DNA of 64,000 nucleotides from Lindgomyces ingoldianus (lineage: Eukaryota; Ascomycota; Dothideomycetes; Pleosporales; Lindgomycetaceae), in assembly GCF_010093535.1 (NCBI RefSeq), contig NW_022985172.1:511646-575645 (forward strand). Direction: 5' to 3'. Under the pieces are notes generated by a model. It was given only the letters and a program-made list of their open reading frames with translations. It searched no databases and was not told the origin of the DNA. Position 1 is the stretch's first letter. Each line of letters begins with the position of its first letter. Position numbers and translations under genes: made by a program. This document shows, piece by piece, positions 1 to 10,297 of this stretch.

Positions 1-1051
1 CTCGGAGTGTCCTCAGCCCGCAACCCTCTCAGGGCTTCCAATGGGGCGTACTACTGTCCGTACAAAGTGAGCCGTACCGGTCACGTGTTCAATACAAACG
101 TACCTAGTTTGCGGGCCGCACCGTAGGTTTAATAATGCACCAGGTACAGTATATAGCACGGATCGTATTGCCCTTTTAAGAGGTTCGCATAGCGATTCTA
201 GGGGAGTAGAAAGGCTCCGGCAAGCAGTGCTAGAGGCGGGTTACCTTGCGCTGCTGCGATTTGTCTTCAGCTATAGACAACGTACTACCGCAGGATAAAG
301 CAAGAGAAGCAGTGTAGAGGGCTCTTAACTTCTGCGGCCTAGGTAAGAGACCGCGCAAAATAGACAACAGAGGTACCTAATTGACTAGGTGAGGCCCGTA
401 GGTATCTGAGTAGTTTTGAATAGAGTACTTTAATTAAATCGAACCACTCGTACAGATCACGTGAGAAGTAACAGTTACAATACGTACACCTACCTCTCAT
501 CCTCCCTGCCGTACGAACGTACACAGAATTTTACCCGTACAGGTATCAACATCGCCCAATCGTACAGTACTATGGCTCGTTGGAAGCGCAGAACCTTCTT
601 GAGCTCTCAAGGCTTCTGGAAGGCTTCTCAGCTCGAATGCAGAAGGATACAAATTTGAACAGAATTGTTCCCGATTTATATTTGATCGGTTCATATTTAA
701 CTTGACTGTCCTTGCTATATGCAAGCATGCTAGCTGAGGGTATGTAGTCAACGACCTTGATATTCTTAAATTCCTGTAAGAATCATCTCGGAATGCCAAT
801 AATGCATTTGCATTTTGTGCTTTAGTAGTGACTGCGTACTATGAATTCAACTCTGACCCATTCCATACTCCATTCTATCCATTCTGAAGTAGAGATCGAG
901 GTATCATGCCCTGTTAAGATCCAGCTTAGAGAAACAACCTATCCAAACACTACTGCACTCAAAGAATCATAGCAAGAATAGTCCTCGTACGAATCACCCC
1001 ACCTATGAACATAACTATCACAATAAATAACAAACTAGCCGCTTCCAGCAC
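1..1051. other. Intergenic, no gene seen
   Basis: No convincing reading frame. The first 600 bases are rich in GTAC/TACG words and look like old repeat sequence, but no repeat ends could be defined. The last part is presumably the 3' flank of the MFS gene. Confidence 0.4.
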
Positions 1052-3094
1052 TTAAACAGCCTCAACCCCCTTCTCTATGTCCATCTTTACATCCTCCTTC
1101 TCCACAGCGGGCGTCCGCCACCCACTCCCACTCCCCCTCTTCCTCTTCAGTCCAAACTCCGTATCCAACTCCTTCCTCAACTTGACCTGCCTCTCCACGA
1201 ACGTCAATGCAAACCCGACTCCCGACAAAATCGCAAAAACAATCCAAATCCACTTCAAACTCTCCGTAAAAGCCGTCACAATCTCATCATTAATAGCATC
1301 CCCGAACTTCGACACAAACGCGGATGAAGCGCGTTGATACGCTTGCCCATTCTCCAATTGTGCGCGCACGGAAGGAGAAGAGATAGTAGGCAGGAGGGAT
1401 GAGAAGCGGGTGTTGAAGATTGCGCCAGGGAGCGCGACGCCAAATAGCGAGCCTGTACCGCGCAGGAATGCCCATGAACCGGCTGCCGCACCGCTTGCTC
1501 TGTCAGGGAGTTCGACGAGGACGGCTGGGAGCGTTGTGGATACAATGATGCCGGATCCGACGGCGATAAGGAGTTGGAAGACGACCCAGGCACCCACGGG
1601 TGTGGCCTTGGCTAGCATAGTGCAAAGACTGAAGCCGAGCGTCATAACTGCAAAACCAAATTGATGAATTGGACGATATTTGCCGAAGTAAGTGAGGAAT
1701 GGGCCACCGATGGCGGCGAGGACGACGATGACGAGAGTTGTGGGAAGGACTTCGATGCCGGATTTTGAGGGCGAGGAACCCTTGACTGCTTGGAAGAAGG
1801 GTGGGAGGTAAAATTGTACTCCATAGGTGAGGAAGCCATGGATTGCTGTCAGAGCGAAGGCGGTTGCTGAAGTGCGATTGTTGAAAATTGATGGTGGCAT
1901 GATGGGCGAGTGACACCATTTAGAGGCTTCGAAGAAGGGAAAGATCATCAAGCCGAACAGGCCAATAATCAGGGGTGCTAGGACAGTCGCGGAGGTCCAC
2001 GGGTACGGAGCCCCACCTGTGGAGAGCGAGACAAGAATAAGGACTACGGAGCATGTCAGGAGGGAAGATCCCCAGCCGTCGATGCGACGGAGTTGTTCTA
2101 TGACCTTAACTTCTTTAGTTTTGACACCGCGGTTGACTTTGAGACAGAAGAACATGAGTATAATGGCGAGACCGCAGACGGGGATATTGATCCAGAAACA
2201 CCAGCGCCAACCGTGCTCAGCAAATACACCACCCAGGAGGGGTCCGATGGTAGTTCCAGCTGCGAAGACGACGTGCTTTATGGCCATGTATGTTCCTCTT
2301 TTCCTCAACGGGACGAGATCGCATAGGATGAGCTCAGCGAAGAGATCGATACCACCAGTTCCAAGCCCCTGAATGATACGTCCTGAGATCATCATTGCGC
2401 CGTTGGTCGCCCATCCACATACCGCGCTGCCGATGCTGAAGACGAGAATAGCGAGCATCATGGGGTATTTTCGACCCCAAATATCTGCCAATTGTCCATA
2501 AAGAGGCTGGAAGATGGTGCTGGCGAGCAGGAATGCGGTGGCGACCCACGAGAACTTTGTACCAAGATTGAGGGCGTCTGAGATCGTGGGAAGGGCGGTA
2601 TTTGTAACGCTACCTTCGAGGGCTGAAAGAAGCAGTGGAACGCAAATTGACAGGAATGATCTCCAGAAGCCGTGACTGCGTGTCCATTTCTGCGAGGGTG
2701 TCTGTGACGGAAGCTGAAGCTGAGGCGGTAGTGGAGGGTGAGTTAGATGTGGCTGCTCTTCTGGTGTGGTGCGAAGAGCGTCAGGGAATTTGAGAGACAC
2801 AATCTCAGGAACCTCAGTGCTCTCGATTCTCTCCGTTTTCTCGGGTAGAGAGGATGTGGAGGGCTGGGTGATACTTGAGATCTGCTTAGCCTTCGAAGAG
2901 CGAGAGGATCGAGAGGATAACGAGCTCGGACGAGTAACTGTCGGGAAAAGGTAAGGGATGGATGGAGTAGGTACTCCTCTCATCGGTGTATTCTCTCCGG
3001 ATACCAAAGGGGTAGGTGCCTGCGAGGACGTCGGTGTAACGAATGGGTTCTCCTGATGATTCTCCGAGCCAGAAGTCGGTGGCTGTAACGACAT
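1052..3094 (-). CDS. MFS multidrug-type exporter (14-helix DHA2 group)
   Basis: A 680-residue protein in a single exon starting at an ATG. Residues 1 to about 140 are a Ser/Pro/Thr-rich cytoplasmic tail; hydrophobic helices follow to about residue 630, ending in a basic tail. Helix 2-3 carries the MFS motif A (GQLADIWGRKYPM) and helix 5 the exporter motif C (GPLLGGVFAEHGW), which in this superfamily marks proton-coupled drug exporters of the 14-helix group. The role is therefore probably plasma- or vacuolar-membrane efflux of toxic organic compounds in exchange for protons. The substrate cannot be read from sequence, and no biosynthetic gene cluster lies beside it. The long N-terminal tail is common in fungal members. 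The family call is firm; the substrate is unknown. Confidence 0.9.
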   Translation of the reverse strand: MSLQPPTSGSENHQENPFVTPTSSQAPTPLVSGENTPMRGVPTPSIPYLFPTVTRPSSLSSRSSRSSKAKQISSITQPSTSSLPEKTERIESTEVPEIVSLKFPDALRTTPEEQPHLTHPPLPPQLQLPSQTPSQKWTRSHGFWRSFLSICVPLLLSALEGSVTNTALPTISDALNLGTKFSWVATAFLLASTIFQPLYGQLADIWGRKYPMMLAILVFSIGSAVCGWATNGAMMISGRIIQGLGTGGIDLFAELILCDLVPLRKRGTYMAIKHVVFAAGTTIGPLLGGVFAEHGWRWCFWINIPVCGLAIILMFFCLKVNRGVKTKEVKVIEQLRRIDGWGSSLLTCSVVLILVSLSTGGAPYPWTSATVLAPLIIGLFGLMIFPFFEASKWCHSPIMPPSIFNNRTSATAFALTAIHGFLTYGVQFYLPPFFQAVKGSSPSKSGIEVLPTTLVIVVLAAIGGPFLTYFGKYRPIHQFGFAVMTLGFSLCTMLAKATPVGAWVVFQLLIAVGSGIIVSTTLPAVLVELPDRASGAAAGSWAFLRGTGSLFGVALPGAIFNTRFSSLLPTISSPSVRAQLENGQAYQRASSAFVSKFGDAINDEIVTAFTESLKWIWIVFAILSGVGFALTFVERQVKLRKELDTEFGLKRKRGSGSGWRTPAVEKEDVKMDIEKGVEAV

Positions 3095-4603
3095 AACAAA
3101 GCGGAAGAATCGGTGCGATGGTACGGTTAACGCTGCCTGTTTGGTAATATGTGTGATTGTGTTGAAGTGGTAGTTCGTGTAGTGACTGTTGTAGAGCTTC
3201 CTGTTCTTCGAGCGAACCGTATTATGTGTTGTATAGAGTTGAGGGAAAAATCGAAAGTCAAGAGGAGCAGAGGCTTTTTTAGAGAGTTAGCTGGTGGAAC
3301 TCGTCCGGTTCGTTGACCAGAATAACTGGGGCTCAGAACTCGGGTCCTTATCTGCGTGTGTTGAATGTTGTACAGTTCAAAATTTCTCGTTCTCGCTGTG
3401 GCTTTGAACTATGGCTCCGTCTCTCTATGGTGCCATAGCCCGGGTTTGGACGTGAGCCATCCCTAACCTTAGTGGTGATTCCATAATGGCGATCCCACGG
3501 TTGGAGTTGACCACGATAGCAGATACCCCACAGCATGCTCCTGGTTGTTGAGAGTACCTAGGGGGAGGTCTCAACACCCTATAGGGGCTCCTTTATATAG
3601 TCTTGACCATTTTGGAAGATAGAAATTATGAGACTTGCGTGGCGCCTCGGCAATCTATCAGTGTGGGAATGTAAATGCTAGAATCGCTTCATCACTCGCG
3701 GCTGTACCTTCGCCTACTCGTCCAAGCATCCAAGGGCCACAACAGCTAGCCTCCACTGCTGCCATACGCAACCTTTCCTCGGGTACACGGAAAGGGAAGT
3801 GACAATTCCTGGTTGATCCTTGTAGCCCGCTGGCTTCTATCTCTGACAGCCCAAGTGCATCTCTATACAGAACGCCTTTCCGACCTAGGAAGCCCAGAGA
3901 CCGCATTGCTGAATGTTGTGTTCCAGGAATCTTGAGACTCTAGCGAATAGAATCTCTCTTAGCATCGAATGTCTCTAACTGAGGATCATTTCATGCTGCG
4001 GAAAACACCATCCGTCAGAGAACGGCATATCTTCCTCGTAGACAGATCGTAGGACTTCGTAACATCTTCATCCACGATATACCCTATCATCGGAGTCAAC
4101 GTTGCGCGGAGAGTAATATAAGAGAGACCCAGGTCTAGATCTGAGGAAGTAAAAATTCTGCAATTATCTTGCAAATGTAGATGCAGAGAGAGACAGGGAC
4201 TCAAACCACTTTTCCCCTGTCCAAGTTCCTACCCTCTCCCCAACAGAGTCCATTAAGCGTGCCGCATTCGCCCTCGCGCAACAAAACAATTATGAGAAGG
4301 TGTCCAAGTGAGTTGCATGGTGAAACAAAAGACATTTAGTTGTCGCAATTTCACATCAAAGGGCCAGGCAAAGAGACGAAATGACGTCCCAGCATCCAGA
4401 GTCTCGAAAAGCATGCGCCCGGACCCTGCATAGAGCTAACCATTTTGGGCAGAACCAATCACAATCACAAAAAGCTTCGCAGAGTGAACTTGTTCAGACA
4501 ATATAGAGTACTGTTGCAAATTGCGTTGCACTGGTATATCTACTCCATTCCGCCATCCTTTCATCCACTTCTTCCTCCCCATACCTTTCTTCCTCGACCT
4601 AAC
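3095..4603. other. Intergenic between MFS and BIM1-like genes
   Basis: Holds the upstream region of the MFS gene, which is on the minus strand, and the 3' flank of the BIM1-like gene. Short open frames here show no domain, splice pattern or composition that would support a gene. Confidence 0.5.
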
Positions 4604-5518
4604 CTACATCATCCCAACAGCAACACCCACTACCGCTGCTAACAAGCCAGCAGGCTTCAGCACTGCCGCGGCACCTGACGACTTCGTAGCTCCAGCTGAG
4701 GTTGTGGCATTGGGAGAGCCACCTATAGTCTGAGATCCAGCGTTCACGATGCCGACGCCGCTAACACCGGTGGAGTTAGAGCATTCGTTGTCTGGGAGTA
4801 GGGCGGCGGTGGCGTTGAAGGTTATGTCTGCGCACTAGGGATTGTGTTAGATAGACTCGAGGAGGGAGTTGGGGAGATGGGAAGGAGAGAATTGGCGTAC
4901 GTTGAACAGCGAGGCGCCGGTTGATGCGATCTGGATTATTTGGAGGGAGGCTTGTTTGCCGTCGAGGCCTATTCCACATTAACATCTCCGTCCTAAAAGG
5001 ACCATCACGCTCATTTTGCAAATATTTCTTCTATAATTTAAGGAAATGAGCAAACGTACTCTTAGCATCAAGGCCCGACTTCGCCAATCCTGCCGCCAGC
5101 GCGGCCTTACCTGTCTCCTTGAGGCAGAACGTTCCGTTACCCGTCTGATTGAACTGTGTTACCAGCGAGATATTAAAACTCGAAACATTCGTGCCAATGC
5201 CAAGATTGACATATGTCAGAGCCCAAGGATGTGAAACATGGAGTCGAATAGAGCCCCCGGTTGTGGGCCATTGAGTGCGGTTTTTGATGTCAGTGGTTTC
5301 GTTCACACCGGCGCCTGAGGGGCTGCGGTTAGTAAGAGTGGAAGGCTGGGAGGGAGGGTGGTGTTTAGAAGATTGAATAGTGTGCGCTCACATGGGAAGG
5401 TCCACTGGGATCGTCCTGCGGCGAAAGAATCTCCTCGCCAATACGGATATTCAATCTGGAAGTGCGCGGATACAAGACCCAGCAAGGTCAGAAGTGTAAC
5501 AAAGCTCTTGAAACCCAT
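4604..5518 (-). CDS. BIM1-like copper-binding GPI protein (X325 / LPMO-like)
   Basis: Four exons (5392-5518, 5060-5314, 4901-4968, 4604-4834) give 226 residues in frame throughout. Residues 1-18 are a signal peptide; cleavage leaves His19 as the mature N-terminus, followed by FQIEYPYWRG, the hallmark of the X325/BIM1 family, whose copper site uses that histidine. The junction QWTFPC-AGVNETT is the conserved Trp/Pro/Cys segment, and paired cysteines recur at GTFCL, FNCADITF and DNECSN. The C-terminal part is Ser/Thr/Ala-rich and ends in a hydrophobic stretch expected for GPI anchoring. The family is known from Cryptococcus Bim1, which helps copper uptake; an equivalent role at the cell surface is inferred here. 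All introns use GT-AG. The call is firm; physiological function in this species is open. Confidence 0.88.
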
Positions 5519-5620
5519 TCTGTATGCTGAAATTATACTTGAAGAAATCTTGGGCTTGGAATCTGCAGATCTTCCGTGAATAGTTTCATGAAGAGCTCCA
5601 GAGTTAGGGCAGCACGACAC

Positions 5621-5628
5621 TTTTTATA
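5621..5628 (-). promoter_or_regulatory. TATA box of BIM1-like gene
   Basis: TATAAAAA on the minus strand, about 105 bases before the BIM1-like start codon, a usual distance for a fungal TATA element with a short leader. No copper-response motif was identified by eye. Confidence 0.45.
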
Positions 5629-6215
5629 CCCTCCCTAGGTCCTCGCCAGGCTACCATAGCTACTTGCCGCGGGGTTATTGACATCTGCATACCATGTGTA
5701 CCGATGTCCCGCAAGCCTCATGAACAGATTCGCTTAGATTGCACATGCTCGCCCATAGATGCGGAATTTGAGCTTGAATCAAGCTTAGCTAGAGCCCAAT
5801 GGACCCTACAGGCGGGTAGCCAAGCATCTTTAAGAATGATGGAGAGAAGGTTGTGGGGTTCGAGATCGGTAGAAATCCTGCCTAGCCATGTGCTTGGGAA
5901 TGAATACTTCTCAAATGTGCTCAAATGGACTTGGCGCCGAGACTTTGGAGAGACCAGTGATGGGAAGCTAACCAATTGTGGCGAAAGTCAAGAAAGACCC
6001 ATGATGCACGCGTAGAGAAATGGAAAGAGAAAAGGAAAGAGGGAGGGTATTTTTGTGAAGGTCACTTGCGCAAGGTAATTGTGTATTTGAAGGTTTCTCC
6101 CATGATGAATATACAGTTGTTTGACTGATGCAGAATACCTACGCCAATCCAATGCTGCAGGCCATTTCCAGCTTGGTGCGATCCCAAAAACGCCGTGGAT
6201 ATCGTATCTATACAA
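5629..6215. other. Intergenic, nothing identified
   Basis: Remainder of the upstream region of the BIM1-like gene and 3' flank of the 518-residue gene. An open frame from 5704 to 6015 on the plus strand has an ATG but no recognisable features. Confidence 0.4.
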
Positions 6216-7829
6216 CTAGAATATGCTGCTCTGCTTCTTACGTAGCGTATTCGAGTTTTGCTCGCTTACGCTTCGAAGACCCCAGAAACTTTTCTTCTTC
6301 ATTTTGGCCTGGCCGTCGGGTTTTGGAAGCCCATTGCTGAAGAAGGAACTCTGCGATGCTGCAGGCCGTGGGCCGGTCGGCGGCTGCAGGTACGGCCCTT
6401 GCGCAGGCCGAGCTTGTGCAGGTCGAATTGGTTGTGCAGGGGGCCTTGAGGGTTGCTGGAAGGGTCCTTGTAGAAGAGGGGCAGAGTACCGTTGCTGAGG
6501 TCCTGCTGGTGGCAGCAACTTGCTCTGATCACCAAACTGCTTCCGAAGACGTTCGGTTTCTTTGTCAACTTCGGCCTGGCGACGCCTCCGCTCCTTATCT
6601 TCTTGCTCAAGAAACTTCTTTGTTTTCCTCGCTTCTTCCTCATCCACCTTTCTTCTAGCTCTCCGGTTGATTTCCTCTACCCGCTTTCGTTCTCGCTCCT
6701 CGGCTTCGACTTGAGCTTTAAGACGAGCAGTCTCGGCATCAATCTCCCATTGCGCTCGAGGGTCAAGTCGTTGTGTGGGCTGGACACCAGTTCGGAGTGG
6801 AGGGAGCGATGTGCGTTTGGCGTCATTTCGTGATGGCTGGTTGTACAATGGATTCACTGCTGCACCTTTAGCGGGCTGCATAGGGCGCGGTTGTTGTGGT
6901 GGGGGCTGAGGAGTCATGACTGGGGGGACAATGGCTCCTGGTTCCAATGGGGAAGAACCTTTTCTACCCCTCAGCCCTCCACTGTTCTTTCGAATTGTCG
7001 GGTCGATAATGTGGAAAGATTCTCTGGCGTTGTTGAAGAAAAGATCTCGAATAACAGCTGCTCCAAGCAAGAGAACCACCTCCAGGCCTTTGTAATCCTC
7101 CATGTCCACTCTGTAGAGGTTCGACTCCATGATGGTCATCTCCTTGAGCCCGGAGAAGAGGGCAACTGCGATATCGGGCTCTTTGCTCTTCTTCGCCTTC
7201 TTCCCAGTTGGGTCGGTAGACTTCCCTGTGAGGTAGCACGTCATGTCCTTTCCTATCCTGCCCTCCTTCCTCCACACAAAGTTGATCTGGGGTGTGGCGG
7301 CATCCGCCCCGGGGTCGTTTTGGCTGCGATCAAGGGCTGACGAGCTTGGTGTCCGGAATGTTGTCTGAGGCATGCTGAACTCATACCACACTGTTCCACT
7401 CCACTTTGACGTTTGCTGCCTGATTATGATTTGCTGGTCAGGGTTGTACAGCTGGATGGCGAACTCGGTGGGGAGAATAGGTTGGGGCGACGGGGGTACT
7501 CCTCCATTCTTGCGTATCTCGTCCTGCGATAGAGTAGGTTGCGTCCAACCCGGTTTTGAAAGGACTTCGCCATAGAGGATGTCGGGACTGTGTGAGTCGA
7601 AGAGAGCGGCGGCGTATGTGTTTTTGGCTGCGTTGGCGGCGGGGTCGAGGTGGTGGAGGGCATACGTGGCCTCGGGTTCAGTGCCGCGTTGAGTGAAGTA
7701 GAAGGACTCGTGGTGCTTCAACCCATCAGGCGAAGGCTTGAGAAAGAATGCTGCGAGCCGTTAATGCGAACATGTTCACCCAACGACAGGGCTGTGGGGG
7801 AGCTTACTGGGTAGGTTCTCGTCTAACAT
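6216..7829 (-). CDS. Conserved-looking coiled-coil protein, unknown function
   Basis: Two exons (7808-7829 and 6216-7750; 57-bp intron with GTAAGC donor) give 518 residues starting MLDENLPTFFLKPSPDGLKHH. The long frame itself has no ATG at its front, so the short first exon is needed; it restores an ATG and keeps frame. Residues about 1-260 look folded, with several aromatic beta-type segments. Residues about 335-415 are a strongly charged Glu/Arg/Lys helix expected to form a coiled coil. The last 100 residues are Pro/Gln-rich and end in a basic patch. No membrane segment, signal peptide or catalytic motif is visible. I do not recognise the family; a cytoplasmic scaffold role would fit but is only a guess. 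Confidence 0.7.
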
Positions 7830-8681
7830 GGCGGCATGATATGGCGCGGGTGGCTTCTAAATGGCAGGACGGGCGAGAGAGACAATGCAGTAGCGAGTGA
7901 GGAGGGGTGCAGCAAAGTGATGTTCATATATCATGTCTTCTCCACTGTAAACGCGTCTGGGGGCGCTGGTTGGAGGCTGTGAGCCTGTGATCGAGTTCCC
8001 GCGCACGGATCCGATCAATGGCGGTGCTTGCCTTACCCTGCTCCGAGCCTATTCTTGGAAAGAAACTGTGAACCATTCACATTTACCCTGCTCTCCATCA
8101 CTCTTACTCATCAATGGGTGGCTAACTCTTGCGAATCCTCCCCGATCTTCAATCCACGGCTCCAAGAGACGACAGTGGGTTTAGCAGAGCTTAGAAATAG
8201 GATTATCACGGAGGCATGCGCAATGAATCTGCCACACGTCTCACGACAACACGCCGCCGCAGCACAGCCACCTGGAAGTCCCACAAGCTCGTGATGCAGA
8301 CGCAGCTCATCTCGAAACGGCTCGCGCTGTGTGCCTTGTAGTACTTGTTCTCTATGATTACTTCTCTATGCTTTGTTGCTTCCAATGACCTCTCGTTTGT
8401 TTCGGGGTCTATATACCCGTGTTTCGAATTTTGACGTCTTACACAGGTCAACTAATTAGCTTTTCCTTTCTGATTACGCGGCACATGGTCACCACTCTCG
8501 CAACTCCAGCTTCTTTTGGTCATGAATTTGAATGCTCATTCGCTAATTAAATGTAGATCCTCCTCGAGAAGTGTGGGAAGAAAGAAAACTGCCTCCAAAT
8601 TGTGTCGTGGTCCCCCATACGATCCGCCAGCCAATCGCAGAAAATGTACGAGGCCACAATCACCAACTGCCATCCAGCTTC
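7830..8681. other. Intergenic, nothing identified
   Basis: Upstream region of the coiled-coil gene and 3' flank of the next minus-strand frame. Open frames on the plus strand overlap each other and show no protein-like features. Confidence 0.4.
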
Positions 8682-9208
8682 TTAATCATCGCCTTTAAGC
8701 TCGGAAGCAATATTCCCCGCTGCCAAGGTTTGATTACTAAGACTAGCCCATCTGTGCAAGAGATGGACAGAAGCCTTGGACTTGATTTCACAACGTGTGA
8801 ACTTGATCTCGAACGCCTTGCTGGGCGAAGGATAGTGAAAGTCGAAATTGTCGGTAGCTTGAACGCCAACATATTCCATCCAATCATTTTGCGCCTTCGC
8901 TTGGGGTAGGTCACGATTACCAAAAGTGTATAATAACACGGCCTTCCTCCTGTTGCTTGACTCTTACCCACGACGATTCCAAATCTGCCTTTGAGTTTCA
9001 CGCCGGTTGTTGACCCGGGACCTCCGACTTGTGCAGCCTGACTTCCGTACTCTTGTGGTGGGCCAATAGGGAAATCTTCTAGGTAATAGACGATTGATCC
9101 AACCTCAACAAGTCCAAGGCTGTAAGCTGTGAGTGTCTCATACTCTGCTCGCTTGTGACTAGTGCAGCTATCTGTTAGTACACTTGGCGGTACAGTACTA
9201 CAGTACAT
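8682..9208 (-). CDS. Doubtful small two-exon gene, unknown function
   Basis: Exons 8968-9208 and 8682-8899 joined by a 68-bp intron (GTAAGA donor, CCAAG acceptor) give 152 residues ending LAAGNIASELKGDD. Joining changes frame exactly as needed to replace a basic, unlikely tail by a more ordinary one (KAQNDWMEYVGVQATDNFDF), which is the main support. No signal peptide or known domain is seen. The ATG at 9208 lies at the very edge of an AT-rich tract that runs to the NLR gene, so the true 5' end may have been lost or mutated. It could be a truncated gene. Confidence 0.35.
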
Positions 9209-9211
9209 CAA

Positions 9212-10297
9212 ATTTAGGACTGGTTAGTAAGTATAGAGGTTGTTGTCAGTATAGTAACTGTATGTGAGGCTCTGTTACTAGCCGTTTACGGTAGTCTGTA
9301 TACACGTTGGGTGGAGTAGAGGTGCCTGCGCGGCTGCAGGAGGTGCAGAGGGCTCAGAGGGCTGTAGAAGGCGCAGAGGGGCCTTATGGTAGCCAGAAAT
9401 TAGTGCAGATTATCCAAATCTAGCGTGTTTTGCTAGCAGTTTGCTAAGAAACTCTACAACACAAGAATCTAGCCCCTCTATGCACCTTATAATATTAATT
9501 TCTTAGTACATTACCTGCTAGCCTTAAGCATCTTAGCGCATAGCTGCCTCCTCGGCCTTTGGGAGTTAATCTGCCTCTAAGAAGGCGCCTGCTCACTATC
9601 CTACTGCGTTTTATACACAACAATTAGGGCTAGTTATAGAGCTACAAAAGAACTAGCTATTTAATAAGGTAGTAAGTGGCAAGTTAACTAAGCTAGCAGT
9701 GTATATTAAATAGTAAGAAATGCAGTTTAAGAAAAGTCTAATTTACTTCTGCTTCTACTACTATTTTTTAATTAGGTTAGAGACCCTGTAAACAGCCTGT
9801 TACACTCTATATAGTACAGCGCAGTCTATTAAGTCACCCGTTACGGAGTACTGCTAGTTACCCTCTCTCATCTACTCAGTACAGTTAGTACTCGCAAGCA
9901 GGTTAAATAGTACAGTACACCGTGCAACCTCAAAACTACTCCATTGCGTACAGATGGCCACGCTGTGTGGGATTAGCTATGTAAATACTATCCAGCTAAT
10001 ATTTTAGCAATGCATCTTTATCAAGATAATCTCTAGCTATTTCTCGACCTGTCACCTGTTTCATCTTTAATATTGCATGCGCTCCCGTATCCCGCATCAC
10101 TATCTCCCAGCTGCATGAATTCATATGGACACCCTAGCTAGCTAATATATCCTGTATAATCACTTCGTTCAGGGTTTTAAATATTTTTGTCTAAGCTAGT
10201 CTCCTGAATGCCCTAAGCAAGGTGTTCTGCTGCTCCTTACTAGCACTTCTACTTCTATTGCGACAACACACTCTAGCAGCTCTACTGACTCCTTCAC
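9212..10297. other. AT-rich tract, probably RIP-mutated repeat DNA
   Basis: About 1.1 kb rich in TA and CTAG words with many stops in all frames, unlike the flanking gene space and like the 55-63 kb region. The last 60 bases before the NLR stop codon are recognisable decayed TPR-repeat sequence. No complete element or terminal repeats could be delimited. Confidence 0.5.

Noticed and set aside
5704..6015. 103-residue plus frame with ATG
   Set aside because: No domain, signal or splice context, and stands in the flank of two minus-strand genes.
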